A stretch of 64,000 nucleotides of DNA, taken from NCBI RefSeq assembly GCF_014206875.1, contig NZ_JACIJO010000003.1, positions 598,066 through 662,065 of the forward strand. The letters run 5' to 3'. The stretch's first letter is position 1. Each line of letters opens with the position of its first letter. Positions 56,363-64,000 of this stretch are shown here, one piece after another. A program made the translations under genes and the position numbers. The notes beneath the pieces were generated by a model. The model ran no database searches, had not been told where the DNA came from, and was given only the letters and a program-made list of their open reading frames with translations. Source of the stretch: Algoriphagus iocasae. Lineage in GTDB: Bacteria; Bacteroidota; Bacteroidia; Cytophagales; Cyclobacteriaceae.

Positions 56363-56494
56363 TTATATAAGATGATTTGATCTGTTCTTTTTCTCCTTAC
56401 CTTTTAAAAGATTCAAAATTTTTAGAATAAGAAATAGAACTCCAAATACAGAAATAAATCCTCCTAGGATTTTGAAGAATGCTTCGTCGCCCAT
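56363..56494 (-). CDS. 43-residue single-pass membrane protein
   Basis: ATG at 56494 to TAA at 56365-56363. It encodes a short acidic N-terminus (MGDEAFFK), one hydrophobic helix (about 9-31; ILGGFISVFGVLFLILKILNLL) and a strongly basic tail (KGKEKKNRSN). It lies 14 bases after the 70-residue membrane protein in the same direction. The composition is that of a small membrane peptide; the function is unknown. Confidence 0.6.
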   Translation of the reverse strand: MGDEAFFKILGGFISVFGVLFLILKILNLLKGKEKKNRSNHLI

Positions 56495-56508
56495 ATACGA
56501 AAATAAGC

Positions 56509-56721
56509 CTATGCTACTGATTTCTTCCCTCCCCAACGGAAAAGTAAATATCCCACTCCAATTAATAATATAAAAAAGATAAGCATCCCTGAAAAATAGC
56601 CAATTCCGTAAGTTGTTGAAAAATCAAAGGGTTGAGTACTAAAGATAAAAATCGTTGTAAGTGAAAATATCACCATCCATAATATTCCAACAATTTTTAC
56701 AATAATTTTTAGAATTTTCAT
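56509..56721 (-). CDS. 70-residue membrane protein with two hydrophobic segments
   Basis: ATG start. Two membrane segments (about 5-29 and 40-62) are joined by a short loop (STQPFDFSTTYGIGY), with a basic end (RWGGKKSVA). No family was recognised. It begins 14 bases after the stop of the XRE regulator and is followed by another tiny membrane protein, which suggests a small co-transcribed module. Confidence 0.72.
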   Translation of the reverse strand: MKILKIIVKIVGILWMVIFSLTTIFIFSTQPFDFSTTYGIGYFSGMLIFFILLIGVGYLLFRWGGKKSVA

Positions 56722-56735
56722 TTAAATAGAATTAT

Positions 56736-56981
56736 TTAATCCCAATCGAAATCCAAGAACGCTTTTGGATGAACTTTTAAAATTTTGGCAAATCTTTCTA
56801 ATTCACTGATTCCAAAATTTGTCTCACCCCTTAATACTCTTCCAATTTGGCGATTATCATCAGCCTGAAAAAGCTCAGCAATTTTCTCTTGGGTAATTTC
56901 CTGATCATCGGCTATCTCTAATATTTTTGCGCTTACTCTATCGATGAAGGCTTGGTTTTTGTAATTTGGCTTTCTTCCCAC
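56736..56981 (-). CDS. XRE-family helix-turn-helix regulator
   Basis: An 81-residue protein. EITQEKIAELFQADDNRQIGRVLRGETNFGISELERFAKILKVHP is a Cro/C1-type helix-turn-helix. The basic start MGRKPNYKNQAF may also touch DNA. It should bind an operator near its own start; AGGACATATTTGTCCT at 57018-57033 (AGGACA/TGTCCT) is a good palindromic candidate just upstream. Two small membrane proteins follow it. Confidence 0.88.
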   Translation of the reverse strand: MGRKPNYKNQAFIDRVSAKILEIADDQEITQEKIAELFQADDNRQIGRVLRGETNFGISELERFAKILKVHPKAFLDFDWD

Positions 56982-57017
56982 ATAACAATAGTCATTAAAT
57001 AATTAAATTTTTATTAG

Positions 57018-57033
57018 GACATATTTGTCCTTT
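57018..57033. promoter_or_regulatory. Candidate operator for the XRE regulator
   Basis: A 16-base palindrome AGGACATATTTGTCCT with perfect 6-base arms (AGGACA/TGTCCT), 37 bases before the XRE start. Size and position suit a Cro/C1-type dimer site; this is not shown otherwise. Confidence 0.45.
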
Positions 57034-58058
57034 TATAAGTTTTGATTAACTTAGTTGCGATTAGAGAAATCTTTAATCTGCAAACTTTCATATTGAACGC
57101 ATTTGCACTTGTGAGTCTCGTCTTAGGAAACTGGTAATTTCAATTGAGGAACGGGATAAATAAGTGAGGATGCTCACGCCTTTGGCGTGGGCTACTTACT
57201 TGCTTGTTCCTCAGGTATACCAGTACCTCTAAGACAGCTTGTTTGAGTCCACGCCTCTTTTTTTGGTTTGGTCTCAACTTGGACTATAGTAATAACCCAA
57301 GTATCATGGAACAGACTTTGATTTTTTCTGGATTACCAAGCTCCCCGGGAAGGAATTTCTGTATTAAGGAAAGGACTGCATTTTACCTTGGGCCAAATTG
57401 CTCCCTACCTATTTATTGTAACCTATTACCAGAGGAACTCGGCATCACCGCGGTAGATCGCCTCTATCCTCTAAAGCCTAAGAATCCGATTTGAGGATTA
57501 AGGCATTTTTAAGGCTGTACTTGCTTTCTTCCTAGTCCAGGAAGGAACATATCCGGAGATTGCGCAGCTCCCAGAAGTACAGTTACTACACACTCACATC
57601 AGCAAGCTTTTTTAGCCGGTAGCGCTGATACATTTCTTATTTATTCATTAATGCTGGTTGGTCGGATAGACCAAGGTGCCTGCCTGCCGTAGGCAGGGGA
57701 GGAGTATGTCTTGTTCGGAGACGTCATTTCGAAGGAAGAATGACTGAGAAATCTCATTGTTTGGTGAGAGATTTCTCCTCCTCGTTCCTCGTTTTCGCCT
57801 GCCTGCCGAAGGCATGGAAATGACCTATAAGTAGATTTTGAAGGCTTTCAGACTTCTGACTTTAGCTTTCTGACTTTCTTCGAGACTGCCACGGCTCGTA
57901 CCTCGCCTCGCAATGACGGTGAATCCACGGGATATTGGTAATCGAACGTAACGTGAATAGGCTTCGACTCCGCTCAGCCTGACACACTACGGTTTTCCAA
58001 CATCGGTCATCGGACACCTGTCCGCCATGGCGGGCCCAGCATAAAACACATTTCAAGC
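57034..58058. repeat. Long gap with several repeat families and possible coding remnants
   Basis: 57144-57211 is a long hairpin: outer arms GAGGAAC/GTTCCTC around the inner CACGCC-ttt-GGCGTG. 57300-57610 reads as short protein-like stretches in two frames (for instance EGTYPEIAQLPEVQLLHTHI at about 57541-57600), possibly a decayed gene that I cannot name. 57681-57830 has family C (CCTGCCTGCCGTAGGCAGG) and family A (TCATTTCGAAGGAAG, GAGAGATTTCTCC). 57950-58035 has family B (GCTTCGACTCCGCTCAGCCTG) and C (CTGTCCGCCATGGCGGGCC). Confidence 0.65.
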
Positions 58059-60191
58059 ATGTTAAAAAAACTACAAATATGCTTCCTGGGATTGCTATGT
58101 CCTTTTCCCAATAGGAGCAAATCCAAAAAGTGGATAGATTTCTTCTGTATTAACAGTACTAGATCTCTCTATCTCACCGCCATAGGCGGTTTATTTCATC
58201 GACGAAGTCGATCTATCTCACGTCACTTGAAGAATTATCTCAGGGACAAAGGAGCTGTATTTCGTCAGCCACAAGCTGACATATCTCAGAAGCGAAGCGA
58301 CTTTATCCCGCAAGCCGAAGGCTTGTGTATCTCTAATTTTCTAAACCAAAAATGGTTCGTTAAAACCTTTTTAATCCTTTCAATACTATTAAGTAGTATA
58401 AATGAAGTAAGTAGTCAAGTTGCTTGTTCACCACCGGGGATTGAGTTGGTTGATAACCCCGGAATTCCTGCCTTAGCAGGGTTCCATCGGAGCGGGGAGA
58501 CCCGTTCCGATACTTTCTACTCGGTTACAGCGCAGGATATAGATGGGGGGCATGCTCCAGCAGTAGTCAGCCACAATCATGTAGCTGGTCATTCTAATAC
58601 TGTCATGCTGAGCGGAGCCGAAGCATTAGTTGATAACTCTATTTCTCTAGGGCAGGGGAGTCTTGGCTCTCCTGCCAATAATGCAGTGTTGATCTATATG
58701 GAGCTGGCAAAGAAGGGAGAATTGGATACGCTGACTTTTGAGACGGTGCCTTTTCAGGTTTCCCGGTTGCATCCCAATTTCAGGCAAAAGGAGCATTTTT
58801 TGGTCGGTCGAAAGGGAAGTTTTCTGGAAGGGGTCAATCCGGTGTCGGATCAGATGTTTTTGTTTGAGTCCTATGATTATCAGGAGCCGGGTTATTTCAG
58901 TCTGAAGATGGGCGAGGAGGGGATTTTGGAAAACTACCTGCTGTTTCCTGGTGATTCCATCAAGGTGCGGATTCAGGATGTGGCACACCGGATCAGCTTT
59001 GCAGGTCCTGATGCAGCTCTTTTTGAATGCCAGTACCAGATGGCCCTTGCAGGAGATCAACGAAGGTTCTCCCGGCCTTCCCAGATGATAACAGATGATG
59101 CAGAGAAGTTTTTGTCCAGAGATAATTACCGGGATCGGTACCTCACTGCCAAGAACAGTTTCGGTAGCTCCTTGGAACTGGTGGAGTATGGTAAGGAGGA
59201 ATTGGAAGAGTGGATGGAGCAATGGAACGTTCCAGTTGCCAAACTGCCCGAATGGAAGGTGCTGGAGTCCTATCGGGACAGGATATCCCCTGAGGCCTAT
59301 GAAATCCTCTTGGCGGATCTGATCGGGAATTACCGGGCTGCCCTGCTGGGCAAATTCAGGAATGAAATGTATGGACGGGCCGTGCATTCCCATGACAGCC
59401 TCTTGGTTTCGGAACTGAAAGAGTTGTTTCTCGAAGATCTGTATGAGATCGATAGTTTTTCGCCTGTGTTGGACTTTTCCAGTGGATGGCTTTTCTATCA
59501 GTATGAGCAGGCATACCTGAAGGCTTTGATCACCAATACTTCTTTTAGCAAAGGGGTGCAGGAGTCCTATTCGGGGGATCTCATGGCAAATATTCTCCTG
59601 AAATTTTTGATGGATAAATTCCAACAGATCCCAACCAAATCTTCATTTATGGAGCGGATTGCTCCTTTTATGGTGACTGCTGACCAGAAAGGCCAATTGG
59701 AGGAGTACAGGTCTAAATATGTTTCCGGCATACCTATTCAGGATTTTCTGTTCGAGGATCGCAAGGGCAAGGTTTATTCCAAGGCTGATTTTGCTGATCA
59801 GTTGACCCTGTTCTATTTCTGGAGTACGGGCTGTGGGGCCAGCGAGAATTTTTACCAAGAGACTTTTGATGAGTTGGCCAAAGAGTTCCGGGATTCCGAG
59901 CAGGTGACCTTGGTTGCTGTCAACGCTTCCCCAACTGCTGAGCTTTGGAAGAGGGGCCTTTCCTCTGGGAATTATACCTCTGACAAACTGCTCAATCTCT
60001 ACATGGGAGCGGAAGCTCAGGGATGGAAATCCCATTATAACATCCACATGTTTCCACAGCTGATGATGATGGATCCCAAGGGAAGGAACCTGGAGATCCT
60101 TTTTCTGGGTCAGGATGCAGCAAGCATCCGTGATCAGATTGAGTCTGCACTTTCTGTCGGTGGAAATGACAATGTATCATCTAAAGATTAA
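58059..60191 (+). CDS. Thioredoxin-fold exported protein with repeat-derived N-terminus
   Basis: The open frame has 710 residues. The C-terminal 140 residues are a TlpA/AhpC-like thioredoxin fold (FLFEDRKGKVYSKADFADQ, LFYFWSTGCGASENF, FPQLMMMDPKGRNLEI), but the active site reads CGAS, so it lacks the second Cys. The middle is a helical region of unknown type. Residues about 28-90 are translated family D hairpins (58140-58330), and 140-200 includes family B-like sequence. A second signal-like stretch (FVKTFLILSILLSSINEVSSQ) follows the hairpins, so the true start is unclear. It overlaps the SusC start by one base and should work with it. Confidence 0.75.
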   Translation: MLKKLQICFLGLLCPFPNRSKSKKWIDFFCINSTRSLYLTAIGGLFHRRSRSISRHLKNYLRDKGAVFRQPQADISQKRSDFIPQAEGLCISNFLNQKWFVKTFLILSILLSSINEVSSQVACSPPGIELVDNPGIPALAGFHRSGETRSDTFYSVTAQDIDGGHAPAVVSHNHVAGHSNTVMLSGAEALVDNSISLGQGSLGSPANNAVLIYMELAKKGELDTLTFETVPFQVSRLHPNFRQKEHFLVGRKGSFLEGVNPVSDQMFLFESYDYQEPGYFSLKMGEEGILENYLLFPGDSIKVRIQDVAHRISFAGPDAALFECQYQMALAGDQRRFSRPSQMITDDAEKFLSRDNYRDRYLTAKNSFGSSLELVEYGKEELEEWMEQWNVPVAKLPEWKVLESYRDRISPEAYEILLADLIGNYRAALLGKFRNEMYGRAVHSHDSLLVSELKELFLEDLYEIDSFSPVLDFSSGWLFYQYEQAYLKALITNTSFSKGVQESYSGDLMANILLKFLMDKFQQIPTKSSFMERIAPFMVTADQKGQLEEYRSKYVSGIPIQDFLFEDRKGKVYSKADFADQLTLFYFWSTGCGASENFYQETFDELAKEFRDSEQVTLVAVNASPTAELWKRGLSSGNYTSDKLLNLYMGAEAQGWKSHYNIHMFPQLMMMDPKGRNLEILFLGQDAASIRDQIESALSVGGNDNVSSKD
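58140..58330. repeat. Family D hairpin array within the open frame
   Basis: Successive hairpins ACCGCC-ata-GGCGGT, ATCGA-cgaag-TCGAT, TCAGC-cacaa-GCTGA and CAAGCC-gaa-GGCTTG, separated by TATCTC, TATTTC or TTATC. It is the same design, in opposite orientation, as the array at 13370-13520. The whole stretch is read without a stop in the frame of the thioredoxin-fold gene. Confidence 0.85.
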
Positions 60192-63100
60192 TGGCTATGA
60201 CTGTATTAAAAGCAATGAATATTCAACACTATACATATAAAATAGCATTGGCTCTGATGCTGTTCCTTTATTCCACTTGTATTTATTCTCAGAACAAATA
60301 CACGCTCAAAGGAAAGATTACAGATCGGGAATCAGGGGAAAGCCTCCCGGGCATTTTGATCCAGGTGATCCCGGCAGGGATCAGCCAGATCAGTACGGAT
60401 CAGGGGGGATTTGAACTGGTATTGCCGGCAGGGGAACAGGAGCTGACTTTCACTCACCTCAGCTATCTTCCGGTGAAGATGATATGGAATGGAGAAGAGC
60501 AAGCGGGAGAATTCCTGGAGGTGAAGATGGATCCCTCTGAGACCGAATTGACTGCGGTGGAAGTGGTGTCCACAGGATACCAGCAACTTCCCAAGGAACG
60601 GGTGACCGGTTCCTTTGTGCAAGTCGATCAGGAGCTTGTCAACAGAAGTGTGACGACCGATGTGCTCCAGAGACTGGATAATATCACACCGGGATTGATT
60701 TTCAACAAAGACAAAAATGACGAAAACAGCATCAGTATCCGGGGTACCAGCACCATCTTCGCGGATAGCGAGCCGCTGATCATTATTGATAATTTTCCTT
60801 ACGATGGAAAGATCGAAAATATCAATCCCAATGATGTGGAGTCCATCACCGTGCTGAAGGATGCCGCTGCTGCCTCCATCTGGGGAGCCAGGGCAGGAAA
60901 CGGAGTAATTGTCATCACCACCAAATCAGCAGGCTATGGTCAGGGGTTGAACGTATCCTTCAATGCCAATGTGACTGTGAGTGAAAAACCGGATCTATTT
61001 GTCAATCCGAAAATGGAGGTGTCTGATTTTGTGGATATAGAGGAAATGCTCTTTGAACAGGGGTTCTATCGAAGCAGGTACAATTCCACCAGAAACCCCT
61101 TGGTATCTCCGGTAGTGGAAAACTTGTATGCACTGGACAACGGGCAGATCTCAGAGGCCGATGCCCAGCAGCAGTTGCAGCAGTTCCGAAGCACAGACCT
61201 GAGGAATGAAATTGCCAGGCATCTCCAGAGGCCAGCTGTCAACCAGCAGTATTCCCTGAATATCTCTGGAGGAGGGAAGGTTTCCAACCATAGCTTTGGA
61301 TTGGGATACGATCAGAATCTTGCCTCACTATTGGGAAACCAACGGAACCGGTTGACCATGTCCAACAACAATAACTGGAAGTTTTTGAACGATAAGCTTT
61401 CAGTATTGGCCGGAATGTACCTTAGCTTCGAGAACAATGAAAACGGATCTCCATCTACAGCTGGATTGGATCCTTATTCCAAATTGGCGGACGAATCCGG
61501 AAATCCATTGCCGGTATATTCTACCTGGAGCAACCGCTATATTCTGGCAGCCCCTGAAAATGGGTTTTTAAACTGGCAATATGTACCGCTAGAGGAAATT
61601 GGATTGGCTCCTGATAGGAACAATTCACAGGATCTGCGTCTCAATGCACGGGTTGCCTATCAGATTATTCCGGGGCTTTCAGCGGAACTATCCTATCAGT
61701 ATTGGAAGAACAAAGGGGAAGCAAGGCAATTGTTTCCTATGGAGAGTTTTTATGCCAGAAACCTGATCAATACCTATACCCAGTTTGATGATCAGGGAGT
61801 CATGAGTTTTCCGATCCCGAGAGCGGACATTCTGGATGCCTCCTTTAGTACTTCTTTTAGCCATACCTATCGGGGTTTGTTGCGATTTGACAGGAATTTT
61901 CAAGGGCGTCATGCGGTCAATGCCATTGCGGGTTTTGAAGTGCGGGATTTTAATTCCGAGAGTCAGGGGGGAAGACATTATGGCTATGATGATGAGACAG
62001 GATTGGTGGAGCCCGTGGATTACCTGACCCAATGGAGAAAGGCTCCTGATCGATTTCCAGCCAATATTCCTTACCATGATTTTTTTCAGGGACAGACAGA
62101 CAGGTACCTTTCAGGCTATATGAATGCCGGTTATACCTTGGATCAAAAGTATTCCCTGACTGCAAGCATCAGACGGGATGCCTCCAATTTATTTGGGGTG
62201 AATACCAATCAGAAGTTTGTGCCGCTTTGGTCTGCCGGTTTGGGCTATACCATCAGTGAAGAGGAGTATTTTAAGATGGGCTGGGTTGATTTTCTGAGAC
62301 TTCGGGTTTCTTATGGGTACAATGGCAATACTGATAAACGGGTGTCGGCCTTCCCAAGTGGACGCCTCTTTTCAGGATCAGGAAATTATTTTACCTACCT
62401 GCCTTATACCATAATCGATCTACCAGGGAATCCCCAGTTACGATGGGAACGGATCGGGATTACCAATATAGGCATGGATTTCAATCTCTTTGGGGATCGG
62501 GTTTCCGGGACATTTGAATGGTTTAGCAAATCCGGCCAGGATATCATCGGGGATTATTCCCTCCCAAGTTCGTTGGGCTTCTCTTCTCTGAGAGGCAATT
62601 ATGCCAATACCCTGACCAAAGGCTTTGACCTTTCGGTGAATGTGGGGATTGTCCAGAAAGACTTTACTTGGAATACGATCTTTTTTGTCAGTCACCTGAA
62701 TGAGAAAGTTTCTAAATACGAGGGGAAAGGGTTGACATCCGATTACCTGAATTATGGGATCGGAGCCTCCAATGGATTCCCTTATGAAGGCAGACCGCTG
62801 CAGGGAGTTTACAGTTATGAATGGGCTGGACTGGATGCCCAGACTGGGGCTCCGGTGGGCAAACTGGAAGGACAGGGAAGCATGGATTACAGTGCCATTG
62901 TGGGACAGACGATGCCTGAGGATCTGGTTTATCATGGTTCGGGAAGACCTACCTGGTTTGGTGCTTTCAGAAATGACCTGCAATACAAGGATTTCAACTT
63001 ATCCGTCAATGTTAGCTACCGACTTGGCTATTACATCCGAAGAACGGGGATTAACTATTATTCCCTATTGGGAGGGGAGTATGGCCATGCTGACTATGCA

Positions 63101-63415
63101 AAAAGATGGCAGTCGCCAGGGGATGAATTACAGACAGATATCCCGGCCATGCCGGAAAGCAGGGATCAGCAACAATCCAATTTTTACCTAAAATCAGGTG
63201 CTTTGGTGGATAGGGGGGATCATATCCGACTTCAGGATATCCGATTGTCCTACAGGATTCCTACAGGGGATAAATGGATCAACAATACAGAGTTTTATTC
63301 CTATGTGAATAACCTGGGGATTCTCTGGAAGAAGAGCAAATCAGTGGTGGATCCTGATTATCAGTCTTCTGTACCTGCGAGATCCATTTCAGTTGGAATC
63401 CGGAAATCCTTTTAG
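60191..63415 (+). CDS. SusC/RagA-type TonB-dependent transporter without STN domain
   Basis: A 1074-residue outer-membrane transporter. The signal peptide ends CIYSQ; an internal ATG at 60215 (MNIQHY) is an equally good start. A carboxypeptidase-regulatory-like domain (about 40-115; LKGKITDRESGESLPGILIQV) precedes the plug (STGYQQLPKERVTGSF, SISIRGTSTIFADSEPLIIIDNFPYDG, ITVLKDAAAASIWGARAGNGVIVITTK) and the barrel. No STN domain, sigma factor or FecR is nearby, so its control differs from the first SusC. Base composition is visibly G+C-richer than in the rest of the window. Confidence 0.95.
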   Translation: MAMTVLKAMNIQHYTYKIALALMLFLYSTCIYSQNKYTLKGKITDRESGESLPGILIQVIPAGISQISTDQGGFELVLPAGEQELTFTHLSYLPVKMIWNGEEQAGEFLEVKMDPSETELTAVEVVSTGYQQLPKERVTGSFVQVDQELVNRSVTTDVLQRLDNITPGLIFNKDKNDENSISIRGTSTIFADSEPLIIIDNFPYDGKIENINPNDVESITVLKDAAAASIWGARAGNGVIVITTKSAGYGQGLNVSFNANVTVSEKPDLFVNPKMEVSDFVDIEEMLFEQGFYRSRYNSTRNPLVSPVVENLYALDNGQISEADAQQQLQQFRSTDLRNEIARHLQRPAVNQQYSLNISGGGKVSNHSFGLGYDQNLASLLGNQRNRLTMSNNNNWKFLNDKLSVLAGMYLSFENNENGSPSTAGLDPYSKLADESGNPLPVYSTWSNRYILAAPENGFLNWQYVPLEEIGLAPDRNNSQDLRLNARVAYQIIPGLSAELSYQYWKNKGEARQLFPMESFYARNLINTYTQFDDQGVMSFPIPRADILDASFSTSFSHTYRGLLRFDRNFQGRHAVNAIAGFEVRDFNSESQGGRHYGYDDETGLVEPVDYLTQWRKAPDRFPANIPYHDFFQGQTDRYLSGYMNAGYTLDQKYSLTASIRRDASNLFGVNTNQKFVPLWSAGLGYTISEEEYFKMGWVDFLRLRVSYGYNGNTDKRVSAFPSGRLFSGSGNYFTYLPYTIIDLPGNPQLRWERIGITNIGMDFNLFGDRVSGTFEWFSKSGQDIIGDYSLPSSLGFSSLRGNYANTLTKGFDLSVNVGIVQKDFTWNTIFFVSHLNEKVSKYEGKGLTSDYLNYGIGASNGFPYEGRPLQGVYSYEWAGLDAQTGAPVGKLEGQGSMDYSAIVGQTMPEDLVYHGSGRPTWFGAFRNDLQYKDFNLSVNVSYRLGYYIRRTGINYYSLLGGEYGHADYAKRWQSPGDELQTDIPAMPESRDQQQSNFYLKSGALVDRGDHIRLQDIRLSYRIPTGDKWINNTEFYSYVNNLGILWKKSKSVVDPDYQSSVPARSISVGIRKSF

Positions 63416-63629
63416 GTGGATGGAATGGAAGAAGCTTTGAAATGGAATCAACTTATGTGGATTCAACAGGATGGGAATTGGACTTATCCTTTCCCTATCC
63501 TGCATCAAAATCAGGTGAATCAATAAATCAAACAATGTGAGAGAAATGAAACAGATAATAAAAAATAGAAATATCGGATTTTATGGGGACATAAGAATTT
63601 ATAGACCCTTAGGATTATATAGAAACGCA

Positions 63630-64000
63630 ATGTTTTCCAGAACCATAGGACAAATTAGAAACTTGGGATTGATCCTGCTTTCAGGGCTGATGCTACTGGG
63701 ATGTGAGGGGTTTTTGGACGAGAAACCATCCAAAAACCAAGTGATCCCTACTTCGGTGAGTGAACTGGAAGGCTTGCTGTATGCCCGGTCATTTGGTATG
63801 AACCAAGACCATACGTTGGGGAATTTGGCAACGGATGATTTCGAAATCACCGAGTCCGGATTTGCCCAGTTGATCCAGTTGGAAAGGAATACCTGTACCT
63901 GGGAGTATGACCCGTTTTTGGAGGAGGTTTCCGGAGAATGGGCATCTTTATATAAGCAGGTCTATAATGCGAATTTGGTGCTGGAAGGCTTGGCATCTCT
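63630..64000 (+). CDS. SusD/RagB-like lipoprotein, cut by the window end
   Basis: Partial: 123 residues to the window edge. From the ATG at 63630 the signal peptide LGLILLSGLMLLGC ends in a lipobox (Cys25), then EGFLDEKPSKNQVIPTSVSELEGLL and WASLYKQVYNANLVLEGL, the typical SusD N-terminal helices. An in-frame ATG at 63546 would add 28 residues and is less likely. It pairs with the SusC gene ending at 63415. Confidence 0.9.
   Translation, partial: MFSRTIGQIRNLGLILLSGLMLLGCEGFLDEKPSKNQVIPTSVSELEGLLYARSFGMNQDHTLGNLATDDFEITESGFAQLIQLERNTCTWEYDPFLEEVSGEWASLYKQVYNANLVLEGLAS

Noticed and set aside
57144-57211. Intrinsic terminator
   Set aside because: The hairpin is long with no T-run after it and no gene ending nearby; it fits the repeat families better.
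57204-57494. 96-residue plus-strand frame in the repeat-rich gap
   Set aside because: It starts within the hairpin arm at 57204 and shows no recognisable domain; at most a decayed fragment, so it is noted only under the gap.
58647-59624. 325-residue open frame on the minus strand
   Set aside because: It lies opposite the thioredoxin-fold gene and has no motif or signal; in G+C-richer DNA long antisense frames are common.

Overview
The window looks like a chromosome segment of a member of the Bacteroidota, most likely the Cytophagales and close to Algoriphagus/Cyclobacteriaceae. This is inferred from two SusC/SusD loci, an ECF sigma/FecR pair, AT-rich coding sequence, starts without Shine-Dalgarno sites and many palindromic intergenic repeats. 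No rRNA, tRNA, CRISPR array, prophage or intact insertion sequence was recognised.

Layout. (1) 0.56-4.9 kb: operon of a lipoprotein, two small exported proteins and an 816-residue leucine-rich-repeat protein, closed by a strong terminator. (2) 5.2-8.3 kb: two coupled multi-pass membrane proteins resembling GT-C glycosyltransferases. (3) 8.4-14.4 kb: start of a polysaccharide locus split by repeats: four-helix-bundle protein, winged-helix regulator, GIY-YIG protein, ABC permease (Wzm), GT2 transferase and GNAT acetyltransferase. (4) 14.75-25.3 kb, minus strand: sigma factor, FecR, SusC, SusD (broken by one frameshift) and two paralogous FAD-dependent oxidoreductases, an uptake locus with its own regulator. 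(5) 25.9-30.9 kb, minus strand: a divergent patatin-like protein one base upstream of a 1138-residue membrane protein with an NTPase-like cytoplasmic domain. (6) 32-52.2 kb: the polysaccharide locus resumes with a WecE-type aminotransferase, MBOAT acyltransferase plus SGNH partner, FkbM-type methyltransferases, Wzt, many glycosyltransferases, a formyltransferase fusion and a polymerase-like membrane protein. (7) 52.2-56 kb: a second four-helix-bundle protein, a glycosyltransferase and a polysaccharide deacetylase. (8) 56.4-57 kb: XRE regulator with two tiny membrane proteins. (9) 58-64 kb: visibly G+C-richer operon of a thioredoxin-fold protein, a second SusC and a SusD cut by the window end.

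How it fits together. Regions 3, 6 and 7 probably build one surface polysaccharide: the GNAT protein and WecE suggest a 4-acetamido-4,6-dideoxyhexose, the transferases assemble the chain, and Wzm/Wzt export it. Wzm and Wzt lie 27 kb apart, which suggests that regions 4 and 5 were inserted or rearranged into the locus.

The most striking feature is several families of short palindromic repeats that fill nearly every gap. Their copies also lie in frame inside at least three genes (aminotransferase, acyltransferase, a glycosyltransferase) and probably a fourth (the thioredoxin-fold protein). Families used below: A, ends AGATTTCTC/GAGAAATCT with core TTTCGAAATGAC; B, GCTGAGCGGAGTCGAAGC; C, CCTGCCTGCCGAAGGCAGG; D, arrays of mini hairpins with TTC or TTCG loops; E, TACTTTGTACTTGGTAC; F, CAGTAGGCAGTCTCAGT; G, TTCCATTTTAAAT. 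All family and copy assignments were made by eye.
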